Part shown: piece by piece, positions 13,421 to 19,171 of the stretch | Layout of the letters: every line of letters begins with the position of its first letter | Position numbering within the stretch: the first letter of the stretch is position 1 | Source: JBKHYG01 sp046565595 | GTDB lineage: Bacteria > Actinomycetota > AC-67 | Reading direction: 5' to 3' | Assembly: GCA_046565595.1 (NCBI GenBank) | Contig: JBKHYG010000094.1 | Span: forward strand, 1-19,171 | Length of the DNA: 19,171 nucleotides | Notes under the pieces: generated by a model | Database searches by the model: none | Told to the model about the DNA's origin: nothing | The model's input: only the letters and a program-made list of their open reading frames with translations | Made by a program: the position numbers and the translations under genes

Positions 13421-14226
13421 GCCGCTTCCCTGCGTCGTCTCGCGAACGCTCCATAGGCGAGCAGCGCGAGCGGAGGTCCCGCGATGATCCGGCCGAGATC
13501 CGAAGCGGTGCCGCCAGAGGCGACGATCGAGTCGTCGTAGCCGGGTGTTCCGATAGCACCGATCCGCTTCACCGGCCAGACCTTCACGAACGCCTTGCCG
13601 ATCACACGATCGATAGGAACAGGGCCAAGGCCCGCTCGGCTATCAGAGGAGTTGTTGCGGTTATCGCCCATCACGAACACATGCCCGTCTGGAACCACCA
13701 GCGGCTCTTGCGTTGACAGGTTGCTCCCATCGAGACGGATGTATGGCTCCTTGAGGACCAACCTACGGCCGTCGACCTGAGTGATCCGCACTTCAGAGTC
13801 GGTGACCTCGATCGTCTCACCTGGAAGCCCGATCACCCGCTTGATGAAGTCGGTCTCGTCGGGCATCGTGATACCTAGGCCTTCGGTCAGGAAGGACCGG
13901 ATCTTGTCGAAGGTGGACTTCTCGCGTTCGTCTGGCCGCGCCACGAAGACGATGACCTCGCCTCGTTCGGGCTCGCGGAACATGTACACGAGCTTGTTGA
14001 CGATCACGCGGTCGCCGACCAGCAGGGTGGGGACCATCGATTCGCTAGGGATGAAGAAGGCCTGAACCAGGAAGGTCTTGGCGAGCAACGCGAACAGGAA
14101 GGCGATGGCCAGAAGGACCGGCATCTCGTGGAACAGCCGGAAGGGGCCGGGCCGCGGCGGTGGTTCGAGTGCGGGGCGGCTCGGCCACTGTGTCTGGAGA
14201 GCCAGACGCTCCAGCGTTGTGGTCAC
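13417..14226 (-). CDS. lepB: Signal peptidase I, first copy (with C-terminal membrane segment)
   Basis: The product has 269 residues. A short proline-rich N-terminal region (15-29) leads into a membrane helix at about 34-56. The catalytic serine is S63 in IPSESMVPTL, the lysine is K129 in FIKRVIGLPGE, and GDNRNNSSDSR is at 187-197. A C-terminal hydrophobic stretch (about 247-262, IIAGPPLALLAYGAFA) followed by RRRREAA predicts a second membrane pass with a cytosolic basic end, as in some Streptomyces Sip proteins. The start is GTG at 14226, 11 bp after the rplS stop. No SD is present; TAGCCT, whose TAG is the rplS stop, ends eight bases upstream. The 3' end overlaps the second copy as GTGA. 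Confidence 0.95.
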   Translation of the reverse strand: MTTTLERLALQTQWPSRPALEPPPRPGPFRLFHEMPVLLAIAFLFALLAKTFLVQAFFIPSESMVPTLLVGDRVIVNKLVYMFREPERGEVIVFVARPDEREKSTFDKIRSFLTEGLGITMPDETDFIKRVIGLPGETIEVTDSEVRITQVDGRRLVLKEPYIRLDGSNLSTQEPLVVPDGHVFVMGDNRNNSSDSRAGLGPVPIDRVIGKAFVKVWPVKRIGAIGTPGYDDSIVASGGTASDLGRIIAGPPLALLAYGAFARRRREAA

Positions 14227-14234
14227 GCGCCGAG

Positions 14235-14263
14235 AGGCTACTTCTCGTCGGCGTCCGTGTCGG
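14235..14263 (-). promoter_or_regulatory. Possible internal promoter before the first lepB, CCGACA-N17-TAGCCT
   Basis: TAGCCT at 14235-14240 includes the rplS stop codon and ends eight bases before the GTG of lepB. CCGACA (14258-14263) matches four of six -35 bases at 17 nt spacing. The lack of an SD at this gene makes a leaderless start plausible. Confidence 0.35.
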
Positions 14264-14894
14264 CTTCGGGAGCGGCTTCCTTAGGCTCCTCTTCGGACCC
14301 GCCTGCGGCCTGCATCGGCGCATCTTCCGACCCGGAAGCAGCCTGCTCAGCCTCATCTTTTGACGCGACAGCAGCTTCCTTAGGCTCGGCGTCTACCGCC
14401 GCAGTCGTCTCGCCTTGGGCAGCCTCGGCCTCAGCCTGCTCGGCCTGAGCGGCTTCGACCGCTTCTTGGTCTGCGGCAGCGAGAGCCGCAGCTTCGGCTG
14501 CCTCGGCCGCCGCGTCTTGTCCCGCCTTCATATCTTCGAGCGTCTGGATGCGATTCCGGCGCTCGTTGATGCGGGCCGCGCGACCAGTCAGGCCGCGGAG
14601 GTAGTAGAGCTTCGCGCGACGGACCTTTCCGTGCCGGACCACCTCGAGGTGGTCGATGACAGGCGCATGGATCGGGAAGGTCCTCTCGACTCCGACACCG
14701 AAGGAGATCTTGCGGACGGTGAAGGATTCGCGCAGGCCGCCGCCTCGACGGGCGATCACGACCCCTTCGAATGCCTGCAGGCGCTCACGCTGACCTTCTG
14801 TCACCTTGACATGGACGCGCACGGTGTCGCCCGGGCGGAACGGCGGGATGTCGTCGCGCAGGCGAGATGATTCAACGAGATCGAGGGTGTTCAC
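14238..14894 (-). CDS. rplS: 50S ribosomal protein L19 with a long acidic C-terminal tail
   Basis: Large-subunit protein at the 30S-50S interface. The first 113 or so of 218 residues are canonical L19: NTLDLVESSRLRDDIPPFRP, GDTVRVHVKVTEGQRERLQA, FEGVVIARRGGGLRESFTVR, KISFGVGVERTFPIHAPVID and KVRRAKLYYLRGLTGRAARI. Normal L19 stops near there. Here about 105 further residues follow, rich in Ala, Glu, Asp and Gln, with no hydrophobic core, so probably disordered. Residues 170-213 are four 11-residue repeats. The extension is in frame and continuous with the core. The start is GTG at 14894 with AAGGA six bases upstream, and a good promoter lies 31 nt before the start codon. It is followed by two lepB genes. 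Confidence 0.95.
   Translation of the reverse strand: MNTLDLVESSRLRDDIPPFRPGDTVRVHVKVTEGQRERLQAFEGVVIARRGGGLRESFTVRKISFGVGVERTFPIHAPVIDHLEVVRHGKVRRAKLYYLRGLTGRAARINERRNRIQTLEDMKAGQDAAAEAAEAAALAAADQEAVEAAQAEQAEAEAAQGETTAAVDAEPKEAAVASKDEAEQAASGSEDAPMQAAGGSEEEPKEAAPEADTDADEK
14256..14387 (-). repeat. Four tandem 33-bp repeats in the 3' end of rplS
   Basis: Units lie at 14355-14387, 14322-14354, 14289-14321 and 14256-14288. They encode EPKEAAVASKD, EAEQAASGSED, APMQAAGGSEE and EPKEAAPEADT, aligned on a central AA. The first and fourth units share an exact 14-mer 99 bp apart (plus strand GCTTCCTTAGGCTC). Neighbouring middle units share about 19 of 24 bases, so this is expansion at DNA level and not only composition bias. 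Confidence 0.8.
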
Positions 14895-14924
14895 GGCAGG
14901 TCCTTTAGAGGCGAGAGCGCGGCA

Positions 14925-14953
14925 ATGGTAGCAGCCAGGCCGCCAAGCGCCAA
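14925..14953 (-). promoter_or_regulatory. rplS promoter, TTGGCG-N17-TACCAT
   Basis: TTGGCG at 14948-14953 and TACCAT at 14925-14930 are separated by exactly 17 nt. The -10 sits in GCTACCATT, the core shared with the rpsB and rpsP upstream regions. Initiation near 14918 would leave a leader of about 24 nt carrying the AAGGA site of rplS. A second TTGGCG lies nearer (14941-14946) but its spacing is wrong. Confidence 0.65.
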
Positions 14954-15001
14954 CCCCACCTCGGGGGCCTCGGACCGCCTCCGGCCAGCAGCTTTACCTG
15001 G

Positions 15002-15676
15002 TCACATGAGGTCTGGTCGACGCTGGCGGGTCCGTTCTTCGGCCTGTCGTCGTCGCCAGGCCTCGATCCTGGCGTGGTCGCCGCTCAGGAGTACCTCGGG
15101 AACCTTCATGCCCCGGAACTCTGCAGGGCGCGTGTAATGGGGATGATCGAGCAGGCCAGAGGTGAAGGAGTCTTGGGCCACCGAGTCTGGATCGCCGATG
15201 ACCCCCTCGACCAGCCGAGAGATCGCCTCGATCAGGACCACCGCAGCAGCCTCTCCCCCGCTCAGAACCAGGTCGCCAACCGACACCTCGTCGGTGGATA
15301 GCCCTTGGGAGACCCGCTCGTCGATGCCCTCATAACGGCCGCACATCAGTATCAGATGCGGCTCGGTAGCCAGTTCCTCGACCAACCTCTGATCCAGTCG
15401 CCGACCTGCCGGGGTGAACAGGATCCGTCTGGCCTGTTGCCAGCCAGAGATCGCTTCGACGGTGTCGAACCAAGGCTCTGGCTTCATGACCATCCCTGGG
15501 CCGCCGCCGAACGGGGTGTCATCGACGGTGCGGTGCTTGTCAGAGGTGTGCTCGCGAAGATCGTGGATCTGCACGCGTAACGCCCCGTCCTTCAGTGCCT
15601 TTCCCAGCAAGGCTTCGCGCAAGGGCCCTTCGAAGTATCCGGGGAAGATGGTGGCGACATCGATCCGCAGGCTCAC
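15002..15676 (-). CDS. trmD: tRNA (guanine37-N1)-methyltransferase
   Basis: SPOUT-fold enzyme that makes m1G37 in tRNAs and prevents +1 frameshifting. The product has 224 residues. IDVATIFPGYFEGPLREALL starts the protein; DDTPFGGGPGMVMKPEP is at 52-68. The trefoil-knot S-adenosylmethionine site covers LILMCGRYEGIDERV (108-122) and VGDLVLSGGEAAAVVLIEAI (133-152). SGLLDHPHYTRPAEFRG, at 173-189, carries the family C-terminal motif. The start is GTG at 15676, overlapping the rimM stop as GTGA, with GGAGG nine bases upstream. It is the last gene of the rpsP-KH-rimM-trmD operon; rplS, usually in the same operon, here seems to have its own promoter in the 107 bp gap that follows. Confidence 0.96.
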   Translation of the reverse strand: MSLRIDVATIFPGYFEGPLREALLGKALKDGALRVQIHDLREHTSDKHRTVDDTPFGGGPGMVMKPEPWFDTVEAISGWQQARRILFTPAGRRLDQRLVEELATEPHLILMCGRYEGIDERVSQGLSTDEVSVGDLVLSGGEAAAVVLIEAISRLVEGVIGDPDSVAQDSFTSGLLDHPHYTRPAEFRGMKVPEVLLSGDHARIEAWRRRQAEERTRQRRPDLM

Positions 15677-16167
15677 TCGAACAGCCCTCCGGGAGGATCA
15701 AGAACGATGCGTCCGGCTTCGATATCCACCTCGACGACGAAGCTCTCTACCGCTGGAACCATGACCTCGCGACCTCCGGCATCCACGACCCAGATGTCGT
15801 GCGCAGGAGAGCGCTCGACACGCACGAAGGTTCCCAGCCGAGATCCGCGGCTGTCTGATACGGCCAGTCCCTCGAGTTCATGCGGGTAGTAGCGCCCTGC
15901 AGGCAGCGGAGACACTTCCTCCTCGGGTACCGTCAACTCGGAGCCGCGCAGGGACTCTGCCGCGCTCCTGTCGGGGACCTCCTCGAACTTCACCAGCAAT
16001 CTGTCGCCGTGTCTGCGGGCAGCTTCGACGGTGAGTTCTCGGTCGCGATGGCCTAGGCGAGCCCCGATCGCGAAGCGTTCCGGGTTCTCCGAGAGCACCT
16101 CGACGGAGACCTCGCCGCGGATGCCGTGAGCCTTCGCGATGCGACCGACCACGACGGCGTCGGACAT
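15673..16167 (-). CDS. rimM: 16S rRNA processing protein RimM
   Basis: Assembly factor for the 30S head that binds S19. The product has 164 residues. The N-terminal RimM domain begins VVVGRIAKAHGIRGEVSVEV and covers about 1-85. A linker with GRYYPHELEGLAVSD leads into the C-terminal PRC-barrel domain (about 95-160, VMVPAVESFVVEVDIEAGRI). Length and domain order are typical. ATG at 16167 lies 1 nt after the KH-gene stop with GAGGA upstream. The 3' end overlaps trmD as GTGA. Confidence 0.95.
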   Translation of the reverse strand: MSDAVVVGRIAKAHGIRGEVSVEVLSENPERFAIGARLGHRDRELTVEAARRHGDRLLVKFEEVPDRSAAESLRGSELTVPEEEVSPLPAGRYYPHELEGLAVSDSRGSRLGTFVRVERSPAHDIWVVDAGGREVMVPAVESFVVEVDIEAGRIVLDPPGGLFE

Positions 16168-16168
16168 G

Positions 16169-16447
16169 TCAGTCCTCGTCGTCGCCGATGCGGATCATCG
16201 CCCGGACCCCGCTCTTGGCGGCGGCTGCACGCGCTACGCCACGCAGGGCTCTGGCGGTCCTACCGTTGCGACCGATGATGCGTCCCAGGTCGTCGGCGTG
16301 AACGAGCAGACGGTAGATGGGCGGCTCGCCCGGCTCGAACGACACGCGAACCTCGTCGGTGTGTTCGACGAGTTGTGAGGCTGCGTAAGACAGGACCTCG
16401 GTTACGAGGCCGTCTTGGCCTTCTTGTGATCCTGGTGCTTCGCCCAT
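16169..16447 (-). CDS. khpA: KH-domain RNA-binding protein (KhpA/YlqC family)
   Basis: Small KH-domain protein, a global RNA chaperone partner of KhpB/Jag in other Gram-positive bacteria. The product has 92 residues. The KH fold is clear: VTEVLSYAASQLVEHTDEVR, then DDLGRIIGRNGRTARALRGV with the RNA-binding GxxG loop as GRNG at 59-62. The only usable start is ATG at 16447, which makes the gene overlap rpsP by 46 bp, unusually long for this window. Homologues tend to begin near residue 13, so the first dozen residues (GEAPGSQEGQDG) may be an extension or the true start may be non-standard. It lies between rpsP and rimM, its usual place. Confidence 0.9.
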   Translation of the reverse strand: MGEAPGSQEGQDGLVTEVLSYAASQLVEHTDEVRVSFEPGEPPIYRLLVHADDLGRIIGRNGRTARALRGVARAAAAKSGVRAMIRIGDDED

Positions 16448-16680
16448 ATCCCCGTCCGCTTCAGGAGTGCAACGACACCTTCACTCGGCTGGGCTCCAAC
16501 ACCCAACCAGTAGAGAGCTCGCTCCTCGTCGATGTTGATCGTCGAGGGCTGGGTCAAAGGGTTGTAGTTGCCGATGACCTCTTTGAAGCGCCCATCTCGG
16601 GGGCTCCGCTGGTCAGCGACGACGACCCGGTACGAAGGCTGCTTGGCCTTACCGGTTCGGAGGAGTCGGATCCGCGTCAC
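16402..16680 (-). CDS. rpsP: 30S ribosomal protein S16
   Basis: Small-subunit protein needed for 30S body assembly. The product has 92 residues: TRIRLLRTGKAKQPSYRVVV, ADQRSPRDGRFKEVIGNYNP and ERALYWLGVGAQPSEGVVAL, ending with a basic tail (AKHQDHKKAKTAS). The frame is open further up to 16857 but overlaps ffh; family alignment puts the start at the GTG at 16680. No SD precedes it. TACCAT ends eight bases upstream, so transcription should begin almost at the GTG: a probable leaderless mRNA. It is the first gene of the rpsP-KH-rimM-trmD operon and overlaps the KH gene by 46 bp. Confidence 0.95.
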   Translation of the reverse strand: MTRIRLLRTGKAKQPSYRVVVADQRSPRDGRFKEVIGNYNPLTQPSTINIDEERALYWLGVGAQPSEGVVALLKRTGIWAKHQDHKKAKTAS

Positions 16681-16688
16681 GGCGCGGC

Positions 16689-16717
16689 ATGGTAGCGGAT
16701 GGATCCGGCCCGGGAAA
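16689..16717 (-). promoter_or_regulatory. rpsP promoter with GCTACCAT core, placed for a leaderless start
   Basis: TACCAT at 16689-16694 lies in GCTACCATG, identical to the nine bases at the rpsB promoter. The GC-rich GCCGCGCC follows and then the GTG. The -35 region 17 nt upstream (TTTCCC, 16712-16717) is weak. The site is in the 52 bp gap between ffh and rpsP. Confidence 0.55.
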
Positions 16718-16732
16718 GTCGCAGTCCGGGGT

Positions 16733-18136
16733 TTACTTGCGCTTCTTCTTCTTGTTCTTGCCGTGCTGCTTGCTCTTCTTGGCTCGTTTCGGCTTGGGCC
16801 GATGCGGCCCCGAGGCTTTGGGACCCATGTCGTAGGGCATGCTGGGCAGCCCTCCACCGCCTGACATGGCCTTCATCAGCTTCTTTGCTTCCTCGAACCG
16901 CTTGAGCAGAGCATTGACCTCCATCACCGAACGGCCGCAGCCGTTGGCGATCCGGGTCCGACGGCTACCGTCGATGACCTTCGGGACGCGCCGCTCGTCT
17001 GGGGTCATCGAGTGGATGATCGCGGCGATGCGATCCAACTCGGCGTCGTCGATGTCGATGTCCTTCATCGACCCACGCATGCCGGGCAGCATCCCAAGCA
17101 GCGAGGTTAAGGAACCCATGCGCTTGATCTTGCGCATCTGGTCCAGGAAGTCGTCGAGCCCGAATTCCGCTTTGCGAAGCTTCTCCTCGAGCTCGGCCTG
17201 CTCCTCTGCTTCGTACTGCGCCTCGGCCCTCTCGATCAGGGTCAGCACATCGCCCATACCGAGTATGCGCTGGGCCAGGCGATCGGGGTGGAACGGCTCG
17301 AGATCCTCGATGCCTTCTCCGACGCTGGCGAACTTCACCGGCTTCCCGCTCACGACACGGATCGAGAGTGCCGCTCCACCCCTCGCGTCACCGTCGAGTT
17401 TGGACAAGATGATGCCGGAGTAATCGACCTTCTCGGCGAACGAACTGGCGACAGCGACGGCGTCCTGCCCGGTCATCGCATCCACGACCAAGAGGGTCTC
17501 GGCAGGTTGAACCTGATCCCGGATCGCCGCCGCCTCTGCCATGAGTTCTTCGTCGATGGCTAGGCGACCGGCGGTGTCCACGATGACGATGTCCCGACCC
17601 AGCCGCTTGGCCTCCGCTATCCCCTGTGCAGCGACCTGCACGGGTGTGGCGGTCAGATCCGAGTAGACCGGGACATCGATGCGTTCACCCAACTGCTGCA
17701 ACTGCGCGACCGCGGCAGGTCGCTGAAGATCGCAGGCGATCAGCAGCGGCCGCTTCCCCTTTGACGACAGGTGCTTGGCGAGTTTCGCGGAAGCTGTCGT
17801 CTTGCCCGAGCCTTGCAGACCGACCAGCATGAGCACGCTCGGGGTGCGGGAGCCGAGTTTGAGCGGGGCATGCTCGCCCAAGACCTCAACGAGTTCCTCG
17901 TAGACGATCTTGGTCACCTGCTGCGCGGGTGTGAGCGCCTTGCTGACCTCCTCACCGACGGCACGCTCGCGGATCCGCTCTAGGAACGGCTTGATGACCG
18001 TGGTCGAGACATCGGCTTCCAGCAGTGCCGTCCGGATCTCGCGGAGGAACTCCTCTACATCGGCGTCGGTCAATCGTCCGCGGCTGCGGATCTTCTGGAA
18101 GATCGATTCGAGACGATCCGAGAGCGCGTCGAACAT
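16733..18136 (-). CDS. ffh: Signal recognition particle protein Ffh (SRP54)
   Basis: GTPase that binds signal sequences and 4.5S RNA and delivers ribosomes to FtsY. The product has 467 residues. The N domain covers about 1-95 and the G domain about 98-300: GLQGSGKTTASAKLA (106-120), CDLQRPAAVAQL (135-146), VDTAGRL (186-192) and SKLDGDARGGAAL (245-257). The methionine-rich M domain follows (about 325-430): RMGSLTSLLGMLPGM, MTPDERR and the RNA-binding GSRRTRIANGCGRSVMEVN. A lysine-rich tail (449-467) may add RNA contacts. ATG at 18136 shares one base with the ftsY stop (TGATG). No gene for the SRP RNA was seen in the window. Confidence 0.97.
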   Translation of the reverse strand: MFDALSDRLESIFQKIRSRGRLTDADVEEFLREIRTALLEADVSTTVIKPFLERIRERAVGEEVSKALTPAQQVTKIVYEELVEVLGEHAPLKLGSRTPSVLMLVGLQGSGKTTASAKLAKHLSSKGKRPLLIACDLQRPAAVAQLQQLGERIDVPVYSDLTATPVQVAAQGIAEAKRLGRDIVIVDTAGRLAIDEELMAEAAAIRDQVQPAETLLVVDAMTGQDAVAVASSFAEKVDYSGIILSKLDGDARGGAALSIRVVSGKPVKFASVGEGIEDLEPFHPDRLAQRILGMGDVLTLIERAEAQYEAEEQAELEEKLRKAEFGLDDFLDQMRKIKRMGSLTSLLGMLPGMRGSMKDIDIDDAELDRIAAIIHSMTPDERRVPKVIDGSRRTRIANGCGRSVMEVNALLKRFEEAKKLMKAMSGGGGLPSMPYDMGPKASGPHRPKPKRAKKSKQHGKNKKKKRK

Positions 18137-19171
18137 CAGGCCAAGAGGTCTTTCACGAAACGGTCAGGATCGAAGGGGGCGAGATCGTCGATGCCTTCAC
18201 CGATCCCGACGAGTTTGACGGGGATGCCCAACTCGCGCTCGACGGCGATCACGATCCCGCCTTTGGCCGATCCGTCGAGCTTGGTGAGCACTATCCCGGT
18301 GACCTTCGCAGCCTCAGCGAACGAGCGCGCCTGGGAGAGTCCGTTCTGGCCGGTGGTTGCATCGAGTATCAGCAGCGTCTCGTCTGGAGGACCGGCCTCT
18401 CGCTCGAGCACCCGATGGATCTTCTCGAGCTCGGCCATCAGGTTCTTCTTGTTCTGAAGCCGTCCCGCGGTGTCGACGACCAGCAGGTCCGAGGATCCCT
18501 CGGCGGCCACCTTGGCGGCATCGAATACGACCGCCGCTGGATCGGCGCCATGCTGATGCTTGATGATCGTCGCTCCAGCTCGGTCCGCCCAGATCTGCAG
18601 CTGTTCGTCGGCCGCCGCACGGAAGGTGTCTGCGGCCGCCAGGACCACGCTCCTACCCTCGGCCTTCTCTTGTGCCGCGAGCTTTCCGATCGTCGTCGTC
18701 TTGCCCGAACCGTTGACCCCCGTGATCAGCCACACCGAGGTCCCCTCGGGGCGGCGCTTCAAGCTGCGAGCGGGATCGCCAAGTGACGCTCGTAGCGCCT
18801 TCTCGAGCGCAGACATCGCGTCCTCGTCGGCGCCTTTCAGCTGTTGGAGGATGTCGGTCGTCGCGGCGATGCCGACATCGGCCCGAAGCAGCACCTCTTC
18901 GAGTTCGTCGAGGTCGCTCTGATCGAGCCCTTTCTTGCCGAACAGTCGCGAGAGGCGGTCCCGTAGCGAGCCGACTCGGCCGCGCGTCGGCTCCGGTTCC
19001 GGTTTGGGTGCCGGCTCTGCCTCCGGTTGCCGCGGTGGCGTCTTGACCTCGGACGGACCCTCGATCGTGTCGACGCCGCCACGATCATCTAGATCACGCC
19101 TCTCCCGGATCGTGCTGCGCTGGCGACGCACCACCACGAACCCCACCATCACGGTGAAGAACAGCAGGATC
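18136..19171 (-). CDS. ftsY: Signal recognition particle receptor FtsY (5' end cut by window edge)
   Basis: Membrane-associated GTPase that receives Ffh-ribosome complexes at the translocon. The frame is open to the window edge, and its first visible residues (ILLFFTVMVGFVVVRRQR) form a hydrophobic helix followed by basic residues, so the true start lies beyond 19171. GTG at 19152 and ATG at 19149 fall within that helix and are unlikely starts. Next is a proline- and glutamate-rich linker (PRQPEAEPAPKPEPEP), then the N domain (LSRLFGKKGLDQSDLDELEE). The G domain has GVNGSGKTTTIGKLA, AADTFRAAADEQL, VDTAGRL and TKLDGSAKGG. An N-terminal anchor helix is usual in actinobacterial FtsY. It overlaps ffh as TGATG, so the two SRP GTPases are coupled. 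Confidence 0.96.
   Translation of the reverse strand, partial: ILLFFTVMVGFVVVRRQRSTIRERRDLDDRGGVDTIEGPSEVKTPPRQPEAEPAPKPEPEPTRGRVGSLRDRLSRLFGKKGLDQSDLDELEEVLLRADVGIAATTDILQQLKGADEDAMSALEKALRASLGDPARSLKRRPEGTSVWLITGVNGSGKTTTIGKLAAQEKAEGRSVVLAAADTFRAAADEQLQIWADRAGATIIKHQHGADPAAVVFDAAKVAAEGSSDLLVVDTAGRLQNKKNLMAELEKIHRVLEREAGPPDETLLILDATTGQNGLSQARSFAEAAKVTGIVLTKLDGSAKGGIVIAVERELGIPVKLVGIGEGIDDLAPFDPDRFVKDLLA

Noticed and set aside
14931..15001. Possible terminator hairpins between trmD and rplS (CCCC/GGGG and CGGA/TCCG stems)
   Set aside because: Stems of four or five pairs with no T-run; expected by chance in such GC-rich sequence.
19149..19152. GTG at 19152 or ATG at 19149 as the ftsY start
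   Set aside because: Both fall inside a hydrophobic helix whose frame stays open to the window edge, so the true start is outside.

Overview
The window is a GC-rich, gene-dense housekeeping block. Every gene I can support lies on the minus strand, so transcription runs from position 19171 down to 1. The gene order, the DUF2469 gene, a WhiG/FliA-type sigma factor and frequent GTG/TTG starts all point to an actinobacterium. From memory, the same order (ftsY, ffh, rpsP, KH, rimM, trmD, rplS, lepB, rnhB, DUF2469, yraN, comM, dprA, xerC, M23 gene, rpsB, tsf, pyrH, frr, cdsA, dxr, rseP, ispG) is found with insertions in Mycobacterium and Streptomyces. A WhiG-type sigma with two tandem signal peptidases would suit an acidimicrobial or related lineage, but that placement is tentative. 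I see no mobile element, phage gene, tRNA, rRNA, CRISPR array or toxin pair, and no obviously transferred gene.

Layout in transcription order. (1) 19171-16733: ftsY (5' end cut by the window edge, with a membrane-anchor helix) and ffh, the signal-recognition pathway. (2) 16694-15002: rpsP, KH protein, rimM, trmD, the 30S maturation and tRNA methylation operon. (3) 14953-11676: rplS, two lepB genes, rnhB, DUF2469 and a 36-residue membrane peptide. (4) 11646-8850: yraN, comM, dprA, a DNA-uptake and recombination group. (5) 8828-7104: xerC and a whiG-like sigma gene. (6) 7062-6522: a secreted M23/LytM-fold protein whose catalytic histidines look lost. (7) 6479-1: rpsB, tsf, pyrH, frr, cdsA, dxr, rseP, ispG (cut at position 1), linking translation, UMP synthesis, phospholipid and isoprenoid precursors and intramembrane proteolysis. 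Most junctions are ATGA, GTGA or TGATG overlaps, which implies translational coupling. The longest gene-free stretch is 170 bp, upstream of rpsB.

I did not find a convincing undescribed multi-gene system. The points most worth a second look are: a shared GCTACCAT promoter core before all three ribosomal-protein operons; several SD-less starts placed 6-8 nt after a -10-like hexamer (probable leaderless mRNAs); an L19 protein with a tail of about 105 residues containing four 11-residue repeats; a coupled 36-residue membrane peptide after DUF2469; a probably non-catalytic M23 protein; and a DprA lacking the usual N-terminal domain. All calls come from reading the sequence and from recalled family knowledge; no database search was run.
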